Shown: positions 29,636-40,789, counted from the first letter of the stretch. The stretch is DNA of 64,000 nucleotides from Capnocytophaga leadbetteri (GCF_003054025.1 NZ_QBKG01000008.1:26013-90012); one strand, 5' to 3'. The notes: generated from the letters alone by a model not told the origin. Translations and numbers: made by a program.

Positions 29636-32600
29636 GTGAAAGAGTTATTACAAAGTCTGGCTCAGAGTAGCCTTTATAAATCCTTGCTTGCCAAAGTGCA
29701 GGCGCAGAATAGCACTACTGTAGGGGGCTTGGCAGGTGCCTCGCTGTCGGCAGTGGTGGCAAACCTATACACCCATACGCACCGCCCGCTGTTAGTATTG
29801 TTACCTGACAAAGAGGAAAGTGCCTATGTGCTTAACGATTTAGAAACTTTAGTAGGCGAGCAGCGGGTGCTTTTCTTCCCCGACAGCTATCGCCGCCCTT
29901 ATCAGATAGAAGATACCGATAATGCTAACGTGCTACTGCGCGCTGAGGTGTTGCACCAACTAAGCCACAGCACTAAACCGCTGATAGTAGTATCATACCC
30001 TGAAGCCCTTTTCGAGAAAGTTATTACCCGCAAACAGTTAGAACAGAATACCCTAAAAATTACCAAAGGCGATTCGCTTACCCTTGAGTTCCTCAACGAG
30101 GTACTTTTTAGCTATCAGTTCAACCGTACTGACTTCGTTACCGAACCGGGTGAGTTTTCGGTACGCGGGGGGATAGTCGATATTTTTTCATTTTCTAATA
30201 ACGAACCCTATCGTATAGAGTTTTTTGGCAATGAAGTAGAGAGTATTCGCACGTTTGATGTAGAAAGCCAGCTATCTACCGCACAACTTTCGCAGATAAT
30301 CATCATTCCTAACGTAGAAAATAAGGAAAGTGATGAGGTGCGACAGTCGTTTTTAGAATATATTAGTCCGCAAACGCTTTTTATAGCTAAAGATATAGCC
30401 TCTTTAGGACAAAAAATAGATAAACTCTTTGCAAAAGCTACCGATATTTATCAGAAATTAGCCAATGAGGTGAAGCGTACTGCCCCAGAGGAGCTCTATT
30501 GCCAGACAGAAGACCTTTTGGCGCAAGCTAACCGATTGCAGTCCATTCACATAGGGATTTCACAGCCTGAACTCACTTTTCTCACCACTCCGCAACCCTC
30601 GTTTAATAGGCAATTCGAGCTGCTCATCGCTTACCTCAATGAGAAGCACGCCGAGGGCTATCAGAACTATATATTGTGCGGTACCGAGCAGCAGGCAAAG
30701 CGTTTTCACGATATATTCGAAGAGATGGAGCAGAAAGTAGCTTACCAAACGGTACAGCTATCACTACACGCTGGTTTTGTAGATAACGAACTGAAAATAA
30801 ACGTTTTTACTGACCACCAAATATTCGAGCGCTACTATAAATTTCAGCTAAAAAACGGTTATGCTAAAAAGCAAGCGATAACCCTTAAAGAGCTGATGCA
30901 GCTGGAGGTAGGCGACTATGTTACCCATATCGACCACGGTATAGGCAAGTTTGCAGGCTTGCAAAAGATAGAAGTAGAGGGCAAACAGCAAGAGGCCATC
31001 AAACTGATTTATGGAGACCGCGATGTGCTATTTGTCAGCATTCACGCCTTGCACAAGATAACCAAATACAACGGCAAAGACGGCAAACCGCCCAAAATAT
31101 ACAAATTGGGGTCAGGAGCGTGGAAAGCCCTCAAACAGAAGACCAAAGCAAGGGTAAAAGAGATAGCTTTCAACCTTATTCAGCTATACGCCAAACGCAA
31201 AGAGGCGCAAGGCTATGCTTTTGCACACGACAGCTATATGCAGAACGAGCTCGAAGCCTCATTCCTCTACGAAGATACCCCCGACCAAAGCAAGGCTACT
31301 GCCGAAGTAAAAGCCGATATGGAGAGTGCCAAACCTATGGATAGGTTAGTCTGCGGCGATGTGGGCTTTGGCAAGACTGAAGTGGCTATCAGGGCAGCCT
31401 TTAAGGCAGTTGATAACGGCAAGCAGGTAGCAGTATTAGTGCCTACTACGGTATTGGCTTTTCAGCACTATCAGACTTTTAGTCAGCGTATGAAAGATTT
31501 TCCGGTGCGCATTGATTATCTGAACCGTTTTCGCACGGCTAAAGAGAAGAAAATCATTTTGGAAGAACTCGCCAAAGGGCAACTCGATATTGTTATCGGT
31601 ACGCACCAAATAGTGGGCGAAAAGGTGCAATATAAAGACTTGGGACTGCTGATAGTAGATGAGGAACAGAAGTTTGGGGTAGGGGTGAAAGACAAGCTCA
31701 AAACCCTAAAAGAAAACCTTGATGTGCTGACCCTTACGGCTACCCCTATACCGCGAACCTTGCAGTTTAGCCTTATGGCGGCACGCGACCTTTCGGTTAT
31801 CAATACGCCACCGCCTAACCGCTATCCTATTGATTCTCAAGTGATACCTTTCAGCGAAGAGGTGATACGCGATGGCATTCGCTACGAAATACAACGCGGC
31901 GGACAGGTGTTTTTTATGCACAACCGCGTAGAGAACATTCAGGAAGTTGCCGGTATGATACAGCGTTTGCTACCCGATGTCCGTATAGCCATAGGGCACG
32001 GACAGATGGACGGCAAGAGGCTGGAAGAGACGATGCTCGCCTTTATGGAGGGGGCATACGATGTGCTGGTGGCTACTACTATTATTGAGAGTGGATTAGA
32101 TGTGCCGAATGCTAACACTATTTTTATCAATAACGCTCATAATTTTGGCTTGTCAGACCTGCACCAAATGCGTGGTAGGGTAGGGCGTAGCAATAAAAAA
32201 GCGTTTTGCTACTTCATCACCCCTCCACTGATAGCGATGAGCGATGATGCCCGCAAACGCATAGAGGCAATAGCTCAGTTCTCTGACTTGGGTAGCGGAC
32301 TTAATATAGCAATGAAAGACTTAGAAATCAGAGGGGCAGGCGACCTACTTGGCGGCGAACAAAGTGGTTTTATTAACGAGATAGGGTTTGATACCTACCA
32401 AAAGATATTGCAAGAAGCCATAACGGAGCTTAAAGAAAATGAGTTTTCAGAACTATATCGCACTGCTGAAGAAGACAAAACTTACCTCACTGATACTCAA
32501 ATAGACACCGATTTCGAACTACTTTTCCCCGACACCTATGTCAATAGAGTAGCCGAACGACTCAACCTCTATAACGAGCTGAGCAATCTGACCAATGAGG

Positions 32601-32950
32601 AAGCCTTACAGGTGTATCAGCGCAATCTTATCGACCGTTTTGGCAAGTTGCCCCCTCAGGCTATCGACCTGCTCAATAGCGTACGCGTAAAATGGCTGGC
32701 AACCCGTATGGGAATAGAGAAACTCGTGATGAAAAACGGAAAAATGACAGGTTATTTTATAGCTGACCAGAACAGTCCGTTTTATCAGAGTGCGCGTTTT
32801 CAGAAGTTGCTTCTTTTTGTACAGCGATACCCCAACCAATGCCGTATGCAAGAGAAAGAAACCCGCAATGGGCTGCGCTTACTAATACTCTTTGACGGTA
32901 TTAATACCGTATATCAAGCCCTAAAAGTGCTACAGCAAATAGAAGCGTAG
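29636..32950 (+). CDS. mfd: Transcription-repair coupling factor
   Basis: 1104 residues from a GTG start (29636). The longer frame from 29609 begins inside the promoter. Mfd removes RNA polymerase stalled at lesions and recruits UvrA. Domains in order: UvrB-like N-terminus (FSVRGGIVDIFSF), RNA polymerase-interacting domain (LEVGDYVTHIDHGIGKFAGLQ), then translocase with Walker A GDVGFGKTE (Lys580), DEEQ box (LLIVDEEQKFGVG), TATPIPRTLQFS and the RecG-like QMRGRVGRS, and a C-terminal TRCF domain. uvrA lies 1.6 kb downstream on the same strand, separated by two AT-rich orphan genes. Confidence 0.96.
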   Translation: MKELLQSLAQSSLYKSLLAKVQAQNSTTVGGLAGASLSAVVANLYTHTHRPLLVLLPDKEESAYVLNDLETLVGEQRVLFFPDSYRRPYQIEDTDNANVLLRAEVLHQLSHSTKPLIVVSYPEALFEKVITRKQLEQNTLKITKGDSLTLEFLNEVLFSYQFNRTDFVTEPGEFSVRGGIVDIFSFSNNEPYRIEFFGNEVESIRTFDVESQLSTAQLSQIIIIPNVENKESDEVRQSFLEYISPQTLFIAKDIASLGQKIDKLFAKATDIYQKLANEVKRTAPEELYCQTEDLLAQANRLQSIHIGISQPELTFLTTPQPSFNRQFELLIAYLNEKHAEGYQNYILCGTEQQAKRFHDIFEEMEQKVAYQTVQLSLHAGFVDNELKINVFTDHQIFERYYKFQLKNGYAKKQAITLKELMQLEVGDYVTHIDHGIGKFAGLQKIEVEGKQQEAIKLIYGDRDVLFVSIHALHKITKYNGKDGKPPKIYKLGSGAWKALKQKTKARVKEIAFNLIQLYAKRKEAQGYAFAHDSYMQNELEASFLYEDTPDQSKATAEVKADMESAKPMDRLVCGDVGFGKTEVAIRAAFKAVDNGKQVAVLVPTTVLAFQHYQTFSQRMKDFPVRIDYLNRFRTAKEKKIILEELAKGQLDIVIGTHQIVGEKVQYKDLGLLIVDEEQKFGVGVKDKLKTLKENLDVLTLTATPIPRTLQFSLMAARDLSVINTPPPNRYPIDSQVIPFSEEVIRDGIRYEIQRGGQVFFMHNRVENIQEVAGMIQRLLPDVRIAIGHGQMDGKRLEETMLAFMEGAYDVLVATTIIESGLDVPNANTIFINNAHNFGLSDLHQMRGRVGRSNKKAFCYFITPPLIAMSDDARKRIEAIAQFSDLGSGLNIAMKDLEIRGAGDLLGGEQSGFINEIGFDTYQKILQEAITELKENEFSELYRTAEEDKTYLTDTQIDTDFELLFPDTYVNRVAERLNLYNELSNLTNEEALQVYQRNLIDRFGKLPPQAIDLLNSVRVKWLATRMGIEKLVMKNGKMTGYFIADQNSPFYQSARFQKLLLFVQRYPNQCRMQEKETRNGLRLLILFDGINTVYQALKVLQQIEA

Positions 32951-33015
32951 GATGTGAGATTTTGATATGGATAAGAAGTTATCAGGTTAAAAAAAGAACT
33001 TATAACTATATAGCA

Positions 33016-33417
33016 ATGAATATATTAGATATTATTGGTGAGAATTTATTTTTGAAAAAGCTCTATCCTAATGGATTATTTAATTTTTATATAGGAAGAA
33101 TAGAACTTAATACTTTCAACAGATTAACTATTGTATTACATCTTAGAGAAAAACCAGCAATAAATATTGCAAAATGGGGAGAATGGGGGCAAGAATATAA
33201 TATAATTACGACAGAATTAATAGGAAGTGATATAAGAAGAATTCAAATCAATAATTGGCAAAACAATAATCAAGATATATGTGATTGTAAAATAGTCAAA
33301 ATAATTGGTGATTATATTTCTCTTATTTTTAGTGGTCGTGATTGGAGTGTTGAAATTATATTGAAATCATTACTTTTTCAAAGGAATACAACCTATTTAG
33401 AGGATAATAAAGAATAG
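33016..33417 (+). CDS. Hypothetical protein, possibly immunity-like
   Basis: 133 residues if started at MNILDIIGENLFLKKLYP; the frame is open from 32962, but the later start gives a normal domain edge. Strand-rich with repeated W/Y and I (IRRIQINNWQNNN, IGDYISLIFSGRDWSVEIIL). The overall pattern recalls Imm50-type small immunity proteins, but this is a weak resemblance. It is clearly more AT-rich than mfd and uvrA around it, which points to inserted accessory DNA. Confidence 0.5.
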   Translation: MNILDIIGENLFLKKLYPNGLFNFYIGRIELNTFNRLTIVLHLREKPAINIAKWGEWGQEYNIITTELIGSDIRRIQINNWQNNNQDICDCKIVKIIGDYISLIFSGRDWSVEIILKSLLFQRNTTYLEDNKE

Positions 33418-33489
33418 GATAATGTACTAAATCTGTTTTAAAATCTCTTGCTAGTGTGTTTCTTATAATAAAGTAAAACAAACTAAAAT

Positions 33490-34455
33490 ATGCAAAATAC
33501 AACCAGTTACAATAAAAGATTGAATATCAATGAACTAAATAATACTGCTAATTTAGAGGAAGCTATAAAAAATGCGGAACATCTGTATATTAGTAACCTA
33601 TTAGGTGATGAAGAACTTTTGTCATCTATTAATTCCTATTTAAAGAAGTACAATAAAAAACTCTGGCTGTCTTTAAATAAAAGTACAGAGATAAATCAGC
33701 AGAATTTAAAACAATTACGTTATTTAACCAATGTAAAGAAACTAAAAATAATTGTATTCAATGGCTTTATAGAGGATTTATCTGAGTTATCACATATTGA
33801 TGATTTAGAAGAATTTACGATATATGATAATGTAAAAAAAGGTATATCCTTAGTTCCTTTGGCTAAGTTTAAAAACTTATCTTTTTTAAGTTTATATACT
33901 GGATTAACTACAAAGCAATACGCTGTACTCAATACATTTGAAAAACTAGAGCATTTGAGCGCTCGAGAGATAGATTTTTCTAAACTCAATAATTTACCTA
34001 TTAAAGAACTTAGGGTTAATAATAAGCTTATCCATAATGATTTGATCGCTGAGAAATTTCCTGATATAGAATATATTTCTTTACAGAACTGTAAAGATGT
34101 TAGTATAGAAAATATTGGTTCATTACCTGTGCTTTCTGATGTGCGATTGAGGTATATGCCTCATATAACAAGGCTTACTTCTTTTAAAAATAAAGAAAAT
34201 ATATTTCATCTCGAATGTGTACATCTGAAGAATCTTGAAAATATAGAAGCTCTTTTTGAATTGAAGCAACTAAAATATCTGATGATTACAGATTTAGAGA
34301 AACTTAAAGCTGAAGACTTTTATAGATTAGAGGAACTTCCTAATTTAAAAGTAGCTTATATAACGTTTAAAAGTGCAAAAGAAAATGATAAATTTATAAC
34401 ATTTGCTAATGCTCATAATTGGATATATAAACAGTCTTCTTTAGTAGGAGGGTAA
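33490..34455 (+). CDS. Leucine-rich-repeat-like protein
   Basis: 321 residues, no signal peptide. From about residue 70 to 290 the sequence repeats units of 22-25 residues with L-x-x-L-x-L pattern (LTNVKKLKIIVFNGFIEDLSE, HIDDLEEFTIYDNV, FKNLSFLSLYTGL, LEHLSAREIDFSKLNNL, LKQLKYLMITDLEKL). This is a leucine-rich-repeat solenoid, probably a cytoplasmic protein-binding scaffold. It is AT-rich and follows the previous orphan on the same strand by 72 bases. Partners are unknown. Confidence 0.7.
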   Translation: MQNTTSYNKRLNINELNNTANLEEAIKNAEHLYISNLLGDEELLSSINSYLKKYNKKLWLSLNKSTEINQQNLKQLRYLTNVKKLKIIVFNGFIEDLSELSHIDDLEEFTIYDNVKKGISLVPLAKFKNLSFLSLYTGLTTKQYAVLNTFEKLEHLSAREIDFSKLNNLPIKELRVNNKLIHNDLIAEKFPDIEYISLQNCKDVSIENIGSLPVLSDVRLRYMPHITRLTSFKNKENIFHLECVHLKNLENIEALFELKQLKYLMITDLEKLKAEDFYRLEELPNLKVAYITFKSAKENDKFITFANAHNWIYKQSSLVGG

Positions 34456-34480
34456 TCTATTAAAAATTATCAATTCTTAA

Positions 34481-34510
34481 TTGTTAATTGTCAATTAATT
34501 ATTATCTTTG
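34481..34510 (+). promoter_or_regulatory. Promoter of uvrA
   Basis: TTG (34481-34483), 19 bases, TATCTTTG (34503-34510), 54 bases before the ATG at 34565. Confidence 0.8.
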
Positions 34511-34564
34511 CATAAAAAAGGATTGTAAGTGCTGTAAGATTACAAGCAACAATATAAGATTTAA

Positions 34565-37402
34565 ATGAAAAAAAACACTACTAATATAACCCCTGTAGAA
34601 AACCTTGAAGTGCAAGGGGCACGGGTGCATAACCTCAAAAATATAGACCTTAGCATACCTCGCGAAAAGTTAGTAGTTTTCACAGGGCTTTCGGGTAGTG
34701 GCAAGTCGTCATTAGCATTCGATACTATTTATGCCGAAGGGCAACGCCGCTATATAGAAACTTTCTCTGCCTATGCTCGTCAGTTTCTCGGAGGGCTTGA
34801 ACGCCCCGATGTAGATAAGATAGACGGACTCTCGCCAGTGATTGCTATTGAGCAGAAAACTACCTCTAAATCGCCACGCTCTACGGTGGGTACGATTACC
34901 GAGATATACGACTTCTTGCGCCTGCTCTTTGCGCGGGCTTCCGATGCTTATAGCTATACCACAGGCGAAAAGATGGTAAGCTATAGCGATACCCAAATAC
35001 AAGAGCTCATCACTAAAGACTATAATGGCAAACGCATCAATATATTAGCCCCTGTGGTGCAATCGCGCAAAGGGCATTACCGCGAACTTTTTGAGCAAAT
35101 AGCCAAACAAGGCTTCGTGAAGGTGCGCACCGATGGCGAAATACGCGATATAGAAAAGGGTATGAAGCTCGACCGCTACAAAACTCACGATATAGAAATA
35201 GTTGTAGACCGTATGCAGGTAGATGATACTGACGATACCCAAAAACGGCTGCAAGAAACCATTAAAATAGCGATGAACTACGGCGATGATGTGCTAATGG
35301 TGTTAGAGCAAGACAAGACAAAAGCACAGTACTTCAGTCGCCACCTGATGTGTCCTTCTTCAGGTATTTCTTATCCTATGCCAGAGCCTAACACTTTCTC
35401 TTTTAATTCGCCTAAAGGAATGTGTCCGCACTGCAACGGTTTGGGCGAAGTGCAAGAAATCAACCTTGCTAAGATAATCCCAGACCCATCGTTATCTATC
35501 AAAAACGGAGGTATTGTTGCGGTAGGCGAGCAAAAAAGCACTTGGATTTTTAAGCAGTTAGAGCTTATTGTTCAAAAGTTTGGCTATAAACTCTCTGACC
35601 CTATTGATAAATTGCCCAAAGAGGCGATGGATATTATCCTTTATGGTGGCAAAGAAAAGTACGCTATCAAGTCGGAAGTGTTGGGTATAACCCGCGATTT
35701 TGAAATAGACTTCGAGGGGATTATCAACTTTATTAAGAGTCAGCACGATAATACCGATATGGCAGCTATCAAGCGTTGGGCAGAAGAGTTTATGGATACC
35801 GTGCCTTGCGAGCATTGCCACGGTACGCGTTTGCGCAAAGAAGCATTGTACTTCAGAATAGCCGATAAAAATATAGCTGAACTCTCAGCTTTAGACATTA
35901 CTGACCTATTAGCGTGGTTTAAAGAGTTGCCTCAGCATATCTCAGAGAAACAGCAGAAGATAGCCTCAGAAATCATCAAAGAAATCAGTACTCGATTGCA
36001 ATTCCTCATAGATGTAGGGCTTACCTACTTGTCGTTAAACCGCAGTTCAAAGTCGCTTTCGGGGGGCGAGGCACAACGCATACGTTTGGCTACTCAGATA
36101 GGTTCGCAGCTTACTGGGGTACTCTACATTTTAGATGAGCCCAGCATAGGCTTGCACCAGCGCGATAATCAGCGACTTATCAACTCGCTTAAATCACTGC
36201 GCGATATAGGTAACTCGGTAATAGTGGTAGAGCACGATGAAGAGATGATACAAGAGGCTGACTATGTGGTGGATATAGGACCTAAGGCAGGAGTAAATGG
36301 GGGGGAAATCATCTTCAAAGGTACTCCCAAAGAACTGCTAAAAGCCTCTACCATTACTGCCGATTATATGAGCAAGCGTAAGAAGATAGAGGTGCCTGCT
36401 GAAAGGCGCAAAGGCAATGGCAAAGAGATTGTGCTAAAAGGCTGCACAGGCAATAATCTCAAGAATATAACTGTTAAATTCCCCTTGGGACTAATGATAG
36501 GGGTAACAGGGGTGTCGGGGAGTGGTAAATCAACCCTTATCAATGAAACATTGTATCCTATCCTCAACGCTCATTTTTTTAACGGAGTGAAAAAGCCAAT
36601 GCCTTACAAAAGCATAGAGGGTTTGGAGCATATCGATAAGGTTATCGATATAGACCAATCGCCAATAGGGCGCACACCGCGTTCTAACCCAGCAACTTAT
36701 ACAGGGGTATTTAGCGAGATACGCAACCTCTTCACCCAAGTGCCCGAGGCGCAAATACGCGGCTATAAACCTGGGCGTTTCAGTTTCAATGTAAAAGGAG
36801 GTAGGTGCGAAACCTGCGAGGGGTCAGGCTTGAAGGTGATAGAAATGAATTTCTTGCCCGATGTGTACGTACCCTGCGAGACCTGCAAAGGCAAGCGGTT
36901 TAACCGCGAAACCCTCGAGGTGCGCTACAAAGGCAAGTCGATAGCCGATGTGCTTGATATGACTATTAGCGAGGCGGTGCAGTTCTTCGAGCCTATTCCT
37001 AAAATATACCGCAAACTCAAAACCATTGAAGAGGTAGGGTTGGGCTACATCACTTTGGGGCAACAATCTACTACCCTTTCAGGAGGGGAAGCCCAACGGG
37101 TGAAGTTGGCTACAGAGCTTTCTAAAATAGATACAGGCAACACTTTCTATATATTAGACGAGCCTACCACAGGACTTCATTTTGAAGATGTAAAAGTACT
37201 CTTAGAAGTCCTCGATCGCTTAGTAGATAAAGGCAATACTGTGCTGGTAATAGAGCATAATATAGATGTGATACGGAAGGTAGATTACATCATAGATATA
37301 GGTTACGATGGCGGTAAAGCAGGAGGTGAAGTAGTAGCCTCTGGTACCCCTGAAGAAGTAGCAAAAAATAAGAAGAGCTTTACAGCAGAATATCTTAAAT
37401 AA
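34565..37402 (+). CDS. uvrA: Excinuclease ABC subunit A
   Basis: 945 residues. UvrA finds DNA lesions and loads UvrB. First Walker [10 protein letters not shown] at 41-49, second GVSGSGKST near 649-657. Signatures [17 protein letters not shown] and [17 protein letters not shown], with Walker [13 protein letters not shown] and [12 protein letters not shown]. The C-terminal zinc finger is intact (CETCEGSG...CETCKGK). The N-terminal zinc module has C263, but Ser266 replaces the second Cys (CPSSG), while C287-x2-C290 are kept. I recall similar wording in other Bacteroidota, but cannot check it here. The SWIM protein gene starts 35 bases downstream. Confidence 0.97.
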   Translation: MKKNTTNITPVENLEVQGARVHNLKNIDLSIPREKLVVFTGLSGSGKSSLAFDTIYAEGQRRYIETFSAYARQFLGGLERPDVDKIDGLSPVIAIEQKTTSKSPRSTVGTITEIYDFLRLLFARASDAYSYTTGEKMVSYSDTQIQELITKDYNGKRINILAPVVQSRKGHYRELFEQIAKQGFVKVRTDGEIRDIEKGMKLDRYKTHDIEIVVDRMQVDDTDDTQKRLQETIKIAMNYGDDVLMVLEQDKTKAQYFSRHLMCPSSGISYPMPEPNTFSFNSPKGMCPHCNGLGEVQEINLAKIIPDPSLSIKNGGIVAVGEQKSTWIFKQLELIVQKFGYKLSDPIDKLPKEAMDIILYGGKEKYAIKSEVLGITRDFEIDFEGIINFIKSQHDNTDMAAIKRWAEEFMDTVPCEHCHGTRLRKEALYFRIADKNIAELSALDITDLLAWFKELPQHISEKQQKIASEIIKEISTRLQFLIDVGLTYLSLNRSSKSLSGGEAQRIRLATQIGSQLTGVLYILDEPSIGLHQRDNQRLINSLKSLRDIGNSVIVVEHDEEMIQEADYVVDIGPKAGVNGGEIIFKGTPKELLKASTITADYMSKRKKIEVPAERRKGNGKEIVLKGCTGNNLKNITVKFPLGLMIGVTGVSGSGKSTLINETLYPILNAHFFNGVKKPMPYKSIEGLEHIDKVIDIDQSPIGRTPRSNPATYTGVFSEIRNLFTQVPEAQIRGYKPGRFSFNVKGGRCETCEGSGLKVIEMNFLPDVYVPCETCKGKRFNRETLEVRYKGKSIADVLDMTISEAVQFFEPIPKIYRKLKTIEEVGLGYITLGQQSTTLSGGEAQRVKLATELSKIDTGNTFYILDEPTTGLHFEDVKVLLEVLDRLVDKGNTVLVIEHNIDVIRKVDYIIDIGYDGGKAGGEVVASGTPEEVAKNKKSFTAEYLK

Positions 37403-37437
37403 AGACAAAATAAGAAATACAAAATACGAAAAAAACA

Positions 37438-38883
37438 ATGATAGAAATTACCCAGCAAAAAATTGAAGAACTTGCCCCGAATGCTGAGGCAGCAAAGAAA
37501 GGGCGAGAATTGCACAAAAAAGGGAAGTTCGCTAACCTGAAAATTAGTGCTGAAAAGAATTTAATATGGGGCGAGTGTGCAGGTAGTGGTAAGAACCCTT
37601 ATTACTGCTCTGCCGACTATGTAGACGCTCATAACCCTGTGTTTCGCTGCAACTGCCCTAGTAGGCAATTTCCGTGCAAACATGCTATCGGGTTGCTTTA
37701 TTGCTATGAGGCTGATACTTCGCAATTTGCCCAAGCCGATGTACCAGAGGATATCCTTTCTAAGCGTGATAAGATAGAGAAAAAGCAAGAGAAAAAAGCC
37801 CAAGAGAAGGAGTCGATTAAGGAGAAAGCCGAAAAACCTAAAAAGGTAAATAAGGCAGCTTTCACTAAGAAAATAGATGCACAGCTCACCGGTATAGAGA
37901 CTGCCCAAAAGTTGCTACGCGATATAGTAAACACGGGGCTTTCATCAGTAGATGCCAAAATGCGCTCCACTCTGAAGGCACAGATAAAAGAGCTGGGCAA
38001 CTACTATATCGGGGGGATACAAACCGCCTTCAATAACCTATTATTATCAATAGAAGAAGTAGAAAACGAAGAATATACAGAGGTAGTAAATAATCTGAAC
38101 TTCCTTTCAGCTTTGCTAAAAAAAGCAACCGATTACCTCAAAGCGCGCAAAGAAGACCCAGAGGGTACGCCTGAATTGTCATCGGCTATAGAAGAGCAAA
38201 TAGGCTATGTGTGGAAGCTGGTAGAGCTAATGCAATACGGTCAGTATGAAGAGAATGCAAGCCTTGTACAGCTATCTTTTAACAGTTACGACAATGAGGC
38301 ACGCAAAGAGTACGTAGATGAAGGCGTATGGCTGAACCTCAAAACAGGTAAGATATACAAAACGCTCAACTATCGTCCTTATAAAGCGGCTAAGTATATC
38401 AAAGAAGATAACAGTGTATTTAGCGTGTTGCAGCTAAAAGATTTGTACATCTACCCAGGTGACCAAAACCCGCGTATTCGTTGGGAGGCTGAGGGTAGTG
38501 TAGAGCGTCCGTTGCAAAAAGAAGATTTAGCTACCCTCAAAAGCTGGGCTTCAACGCAGTTTGCCGAAACTATCAAATCAGTAAAAAATACGATTAAAAA
38601 TCCACTGATGGACAAACAGCCTGTAGTGCTATTGGCGTTGCACAAAGCATACCTAAAAGGTGATAACTTGGTAGTAGAAGATGCCAATGGTTTTGCTCTT
38701 ACCCTCAAAGATATTGAGGAGGGAGCTGTATCGCCTACTGCCAACCTAAGAGCCTTCTTGCCTGCCAATGCCGAAGGCCTCTGCCTAACAGTGATGATGC
38801 ATAATGATGTAAAAGACGGATTGCTATCAGCACAACCTCTCTCACTCATCACCCCCGAGAAAATAGTTAGATTACAATATTAA
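37438..38883 (+). CDS. SWIM zinc-finger protein
   Basis: 481 residues. Residues 60-82 carry the SWIM motif C-x-C-x(n)-C-x-H: FRCNCPSRQFPCKHAIGLLYC. Next comes a Lys/Glu coiled coil (105-140). The rest is a helical and beta domain of unknown function (residues 145-481). SWIM proteins of this architecture usually belong to operons with a HEAT-repeat protein, a MoxR-type AAA ATPase and a VWA protein. Here only the HEAT protein follows, 51 bases downstream. It may be co-transcribed with uvrA. Confidence 0.85.
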   Translation: MIEITQQKIEELAPNAEAAKKGRELHKKGKFANLKISAEKNLIWGECAGSGKNPYYCSADYVDAHNPVFRCNCPSRQFPCKHAIGLLYCYEADTSQFAQADVPEDILSKRDKIEKKQEKKAQEKESIKEKAEKPKKVNKAAFTKKIDAQLTGIETAQKLLRDIVNTGLSSVDAKMRSTLKAQIKELGNYYIGGIQTAFNNLLLSIEEVENEEYTEVVNNLNFLSALLKKATDYLKARKEDPEGTPELSSAIEEQIGYVWKLVELMQYGQYEENASLVQLSFNSYDNEARKEYVDEGVWLNLKTGKIYKTLNYRPYKAAKYIKEDNSVFSVLQLKDLYIYPGDQNPRIRWEAEGSVERPLQKEDLATLKSWASTQFAETIKSVKNTIKNPLMDKQPVVLLALHKAYLKGDNLVVEDANGFALTLKDIEEGAVSPTANLRAFLPANAEGLCLTVMMHNDVKDGLLSAQPLSLITPEKIVRLQY

Positions 38884-38925
38884 TTTGCCGATTAGTAGAT
38901 TAGCAAATTGACAAATTAACAAATT
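38884..38925. repeat. 8-nt family intergenic repeat
   Basis: Units such as ATTAGCAA, ATTGACAA, ATTAACAA fill the gap between the SWIM and HEAT genes. Confidence 0.6.
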
Positions 38926-38934
38926 GAAAAAAGA

Positions 38935-40764
38935 ATGAAACCTTTATACGAATTACAACAAGAACTAAATAGGTTATTTATAGCAGGTAGTAAGTTTGCT
39001 AAGAACGACCCTCGCTTGCAGAAACATATACCTATACTTAAGAAATTAGGCGAGAAAGCCCCTGTTTTCAATAAATTAGCTCAAGATGTAGAAGAATTAT
39101 TGCAGCTTGATGCCCAACAGTCGGCTGAAAAGTTGTTATCGCTTTCTACTTTGCTTTATTCTGTGCTTTATACGCAAGGCACTACTACTGAAGAGGGAGC
39201 TGCTGTAGCCGACCAAGTGCCCAATGTGGCTCTTGCCGATGTCAATACTCAGTACTCATACTTGCAGCTAAAGCCTGTACTACAAGCTCTTACCCAAAGC
39301 AACTCAGGGCGTTTAGAGACTGTAAAAGACGCTTATGTGCGCGGTATTTTTAAAGACTCTCGCACCTTTGGCTACTTGAGTTTTGCCCTATCAGATAAGT
39401 ATTCAGAATTAGCTGACTATATAATGGAGGTAGTAATTCCTGCTAGTGGCAAGGCGATGTTACCTTTCTTAGTAGCCGACTTTAAGTTAGAAGACAAGGT
39501 AGAAAACGTACGCCGTTTGCGCTTGCTCTATAAGCTCGGTTATGCTGAGGTAGACGGACTTATCGATAAGATATTTGCAGAAAGTTTGCCTAACCTACAA
39601 GCCGAGGCTATAGCGATACTTTCAGATAAAAAAGATGAGAAGACCGAAGATTTTATCATCACTCTCACAGGCGATAAAAACAAAACAGTGCGTGGGGCAG
39701 CCTATAAAGCATTGGCTAAAATCGGTACGCAGCGCAGTGTCGATAAGCTATATGAGTTGTACAGCAACAACAAGCAGAAAGGAAATGGGGAACTGTTGGC
39801 AGAAGCAATAGCCTCAGTTCCGTTAGCCTCGCACTATCAGCCATTCCTTCAGAAAGTACGCGAGCGTTTTGAAGCGCTGTTTTCAATGGACGAAGCAGAT
39901 GAAAAAGCCCTAACGGCAGCCTTTGAACGATTGCCTACAGAGTGGGAGATTCTCAAAAACAAAGATTACCCTGAAACGTATGTGCTATTGGGTGATATTT
40001 TAAGCGATAAGCGATTTGATGCAATGGCTAAAAAGCGTTCGGCAAGCCATTATAACATAGCCCCTTGCTTGAATGAAATACTCTACACTTTTGATAAAGA
40101 TAAAGTATTGTCTTTCTACGAGCAATATGCTACTGATGTTTTCAATAATACTTGGACATCGCCATTAGCTATAAACTATCTCTATCGTGCTTTAGAGAGC
40201 AAAGAGCGTTTCAATAGAGAGAAACTATACGAAGTATTTGCACCACAGTTTAATAAAGCGATTAATGCCCAATATATGATAGAAGCCTTAGCAGGCACTA
40301 CTTATGGTTATTATGGTTACTATGGTGGATATTACGATAAAAAACCGCTTACTAAAGAAGAGTTAGACCCGCGTTGGGCAGATTTGCTTTGCAATTACTT
40401 AGCAGGTTCACGAGTAGATAACAATTTTAACACCGATGCCCTTATGGTGTTAGACCGTATAGAAGAAGATAGCGAGCGTGTAAACTATCTTATCACTAAG
40501 GCACTTGCTAAAAGTTCGGCTTATACTATAGAGCGTCTTTATCGCCTGATAATAAAGCGCAAGATGCCTAATAAGTTTGAAGTGCTATATGAGTCGTTGG
40601 CAAAAATGCCTAAGAACGACCTATTATATTATTACCGCACAATAGTAGAAGATGATGACTTTTGGAAACCCTTCCCTAAAGAATATGCCCAAAAGTTCCG
40701 CGAGCTGCACGAAAAGACAAAGTATAACATCTTTGAAGAAATAGCCAAGCAGATAGAAAAATAG
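38935..40764 (+). CDS. HEAT-repeat protein
   Basis: 609 residues, cytoplasmic, almost wholly helical. Residues 200-290 show clear HEAT-type pairs (LPNLQAEAIAILSDKKDEKTEDFIITL, KTVRGAAYKALAKIGTQRSVDKLYELY). A Tyr/Gly stretch YGYYGYYGGYYDKKP lies near 460-475. It is the standard companion of SWIM proteins in SWIM/MoxR/VWA operons and probably a scaffold. The ATPase and VWA partners are absent after it; the strand changes at 40837. Confidence 0.8.
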   Translation: MKPLYELQQELNRLFIAGSKFAKNDPRLQKHIPILKKLGEKAPVFNKLAQDVEELLQLDAQQSAEKLLSLSTLLYSVLYTQGTTTEEGAAVADQVPNVALADVNTQYSYLQLKPVLQALTQSNSGRLETVKDAYVRGIFKDSRTFGYLSFALSDKYSELADYIMEVVIPASGKAMLPFLVADFKLEDKVENVRRLRLLYKLGYAEVDGLIDKIFAESLPNLQAEAIAILSDKKDEKTEDFIITLTGDKNKTVRGAAYKALAKIGTQRSVDKLYELYSNNKQKGNGELLAEAIASVPLASHYQPFLQKVRERFEALFSMDEADEKALTAAFERLPTEWEILKNKDYPETYVLLGDILSDKRFDAMAKKRSASHYNIAPCLNEILYTFDKDKVLSFYEQYATDVFNNTWTSPLAINYLYRALESKERFNREKLYEVFAPQFNKAINAQYMIEALAGTTYGYYGYYGGYYDKKPLTKEELDPRWADLLCNYLAGSRVDNNFNTDALMVLDRIEEDSERVNYLITKALAKSSAYTIERLYRLIIKRKMPNKFEVLYESLAKMPKNDLLYYYRTIVEDDDFWKPFPKEYAQKFRELHEKTKYNIFEEIAKQIEK

Positions 40765-40789
40765 AAGTTAAAGGCGAGATACGAAATAA

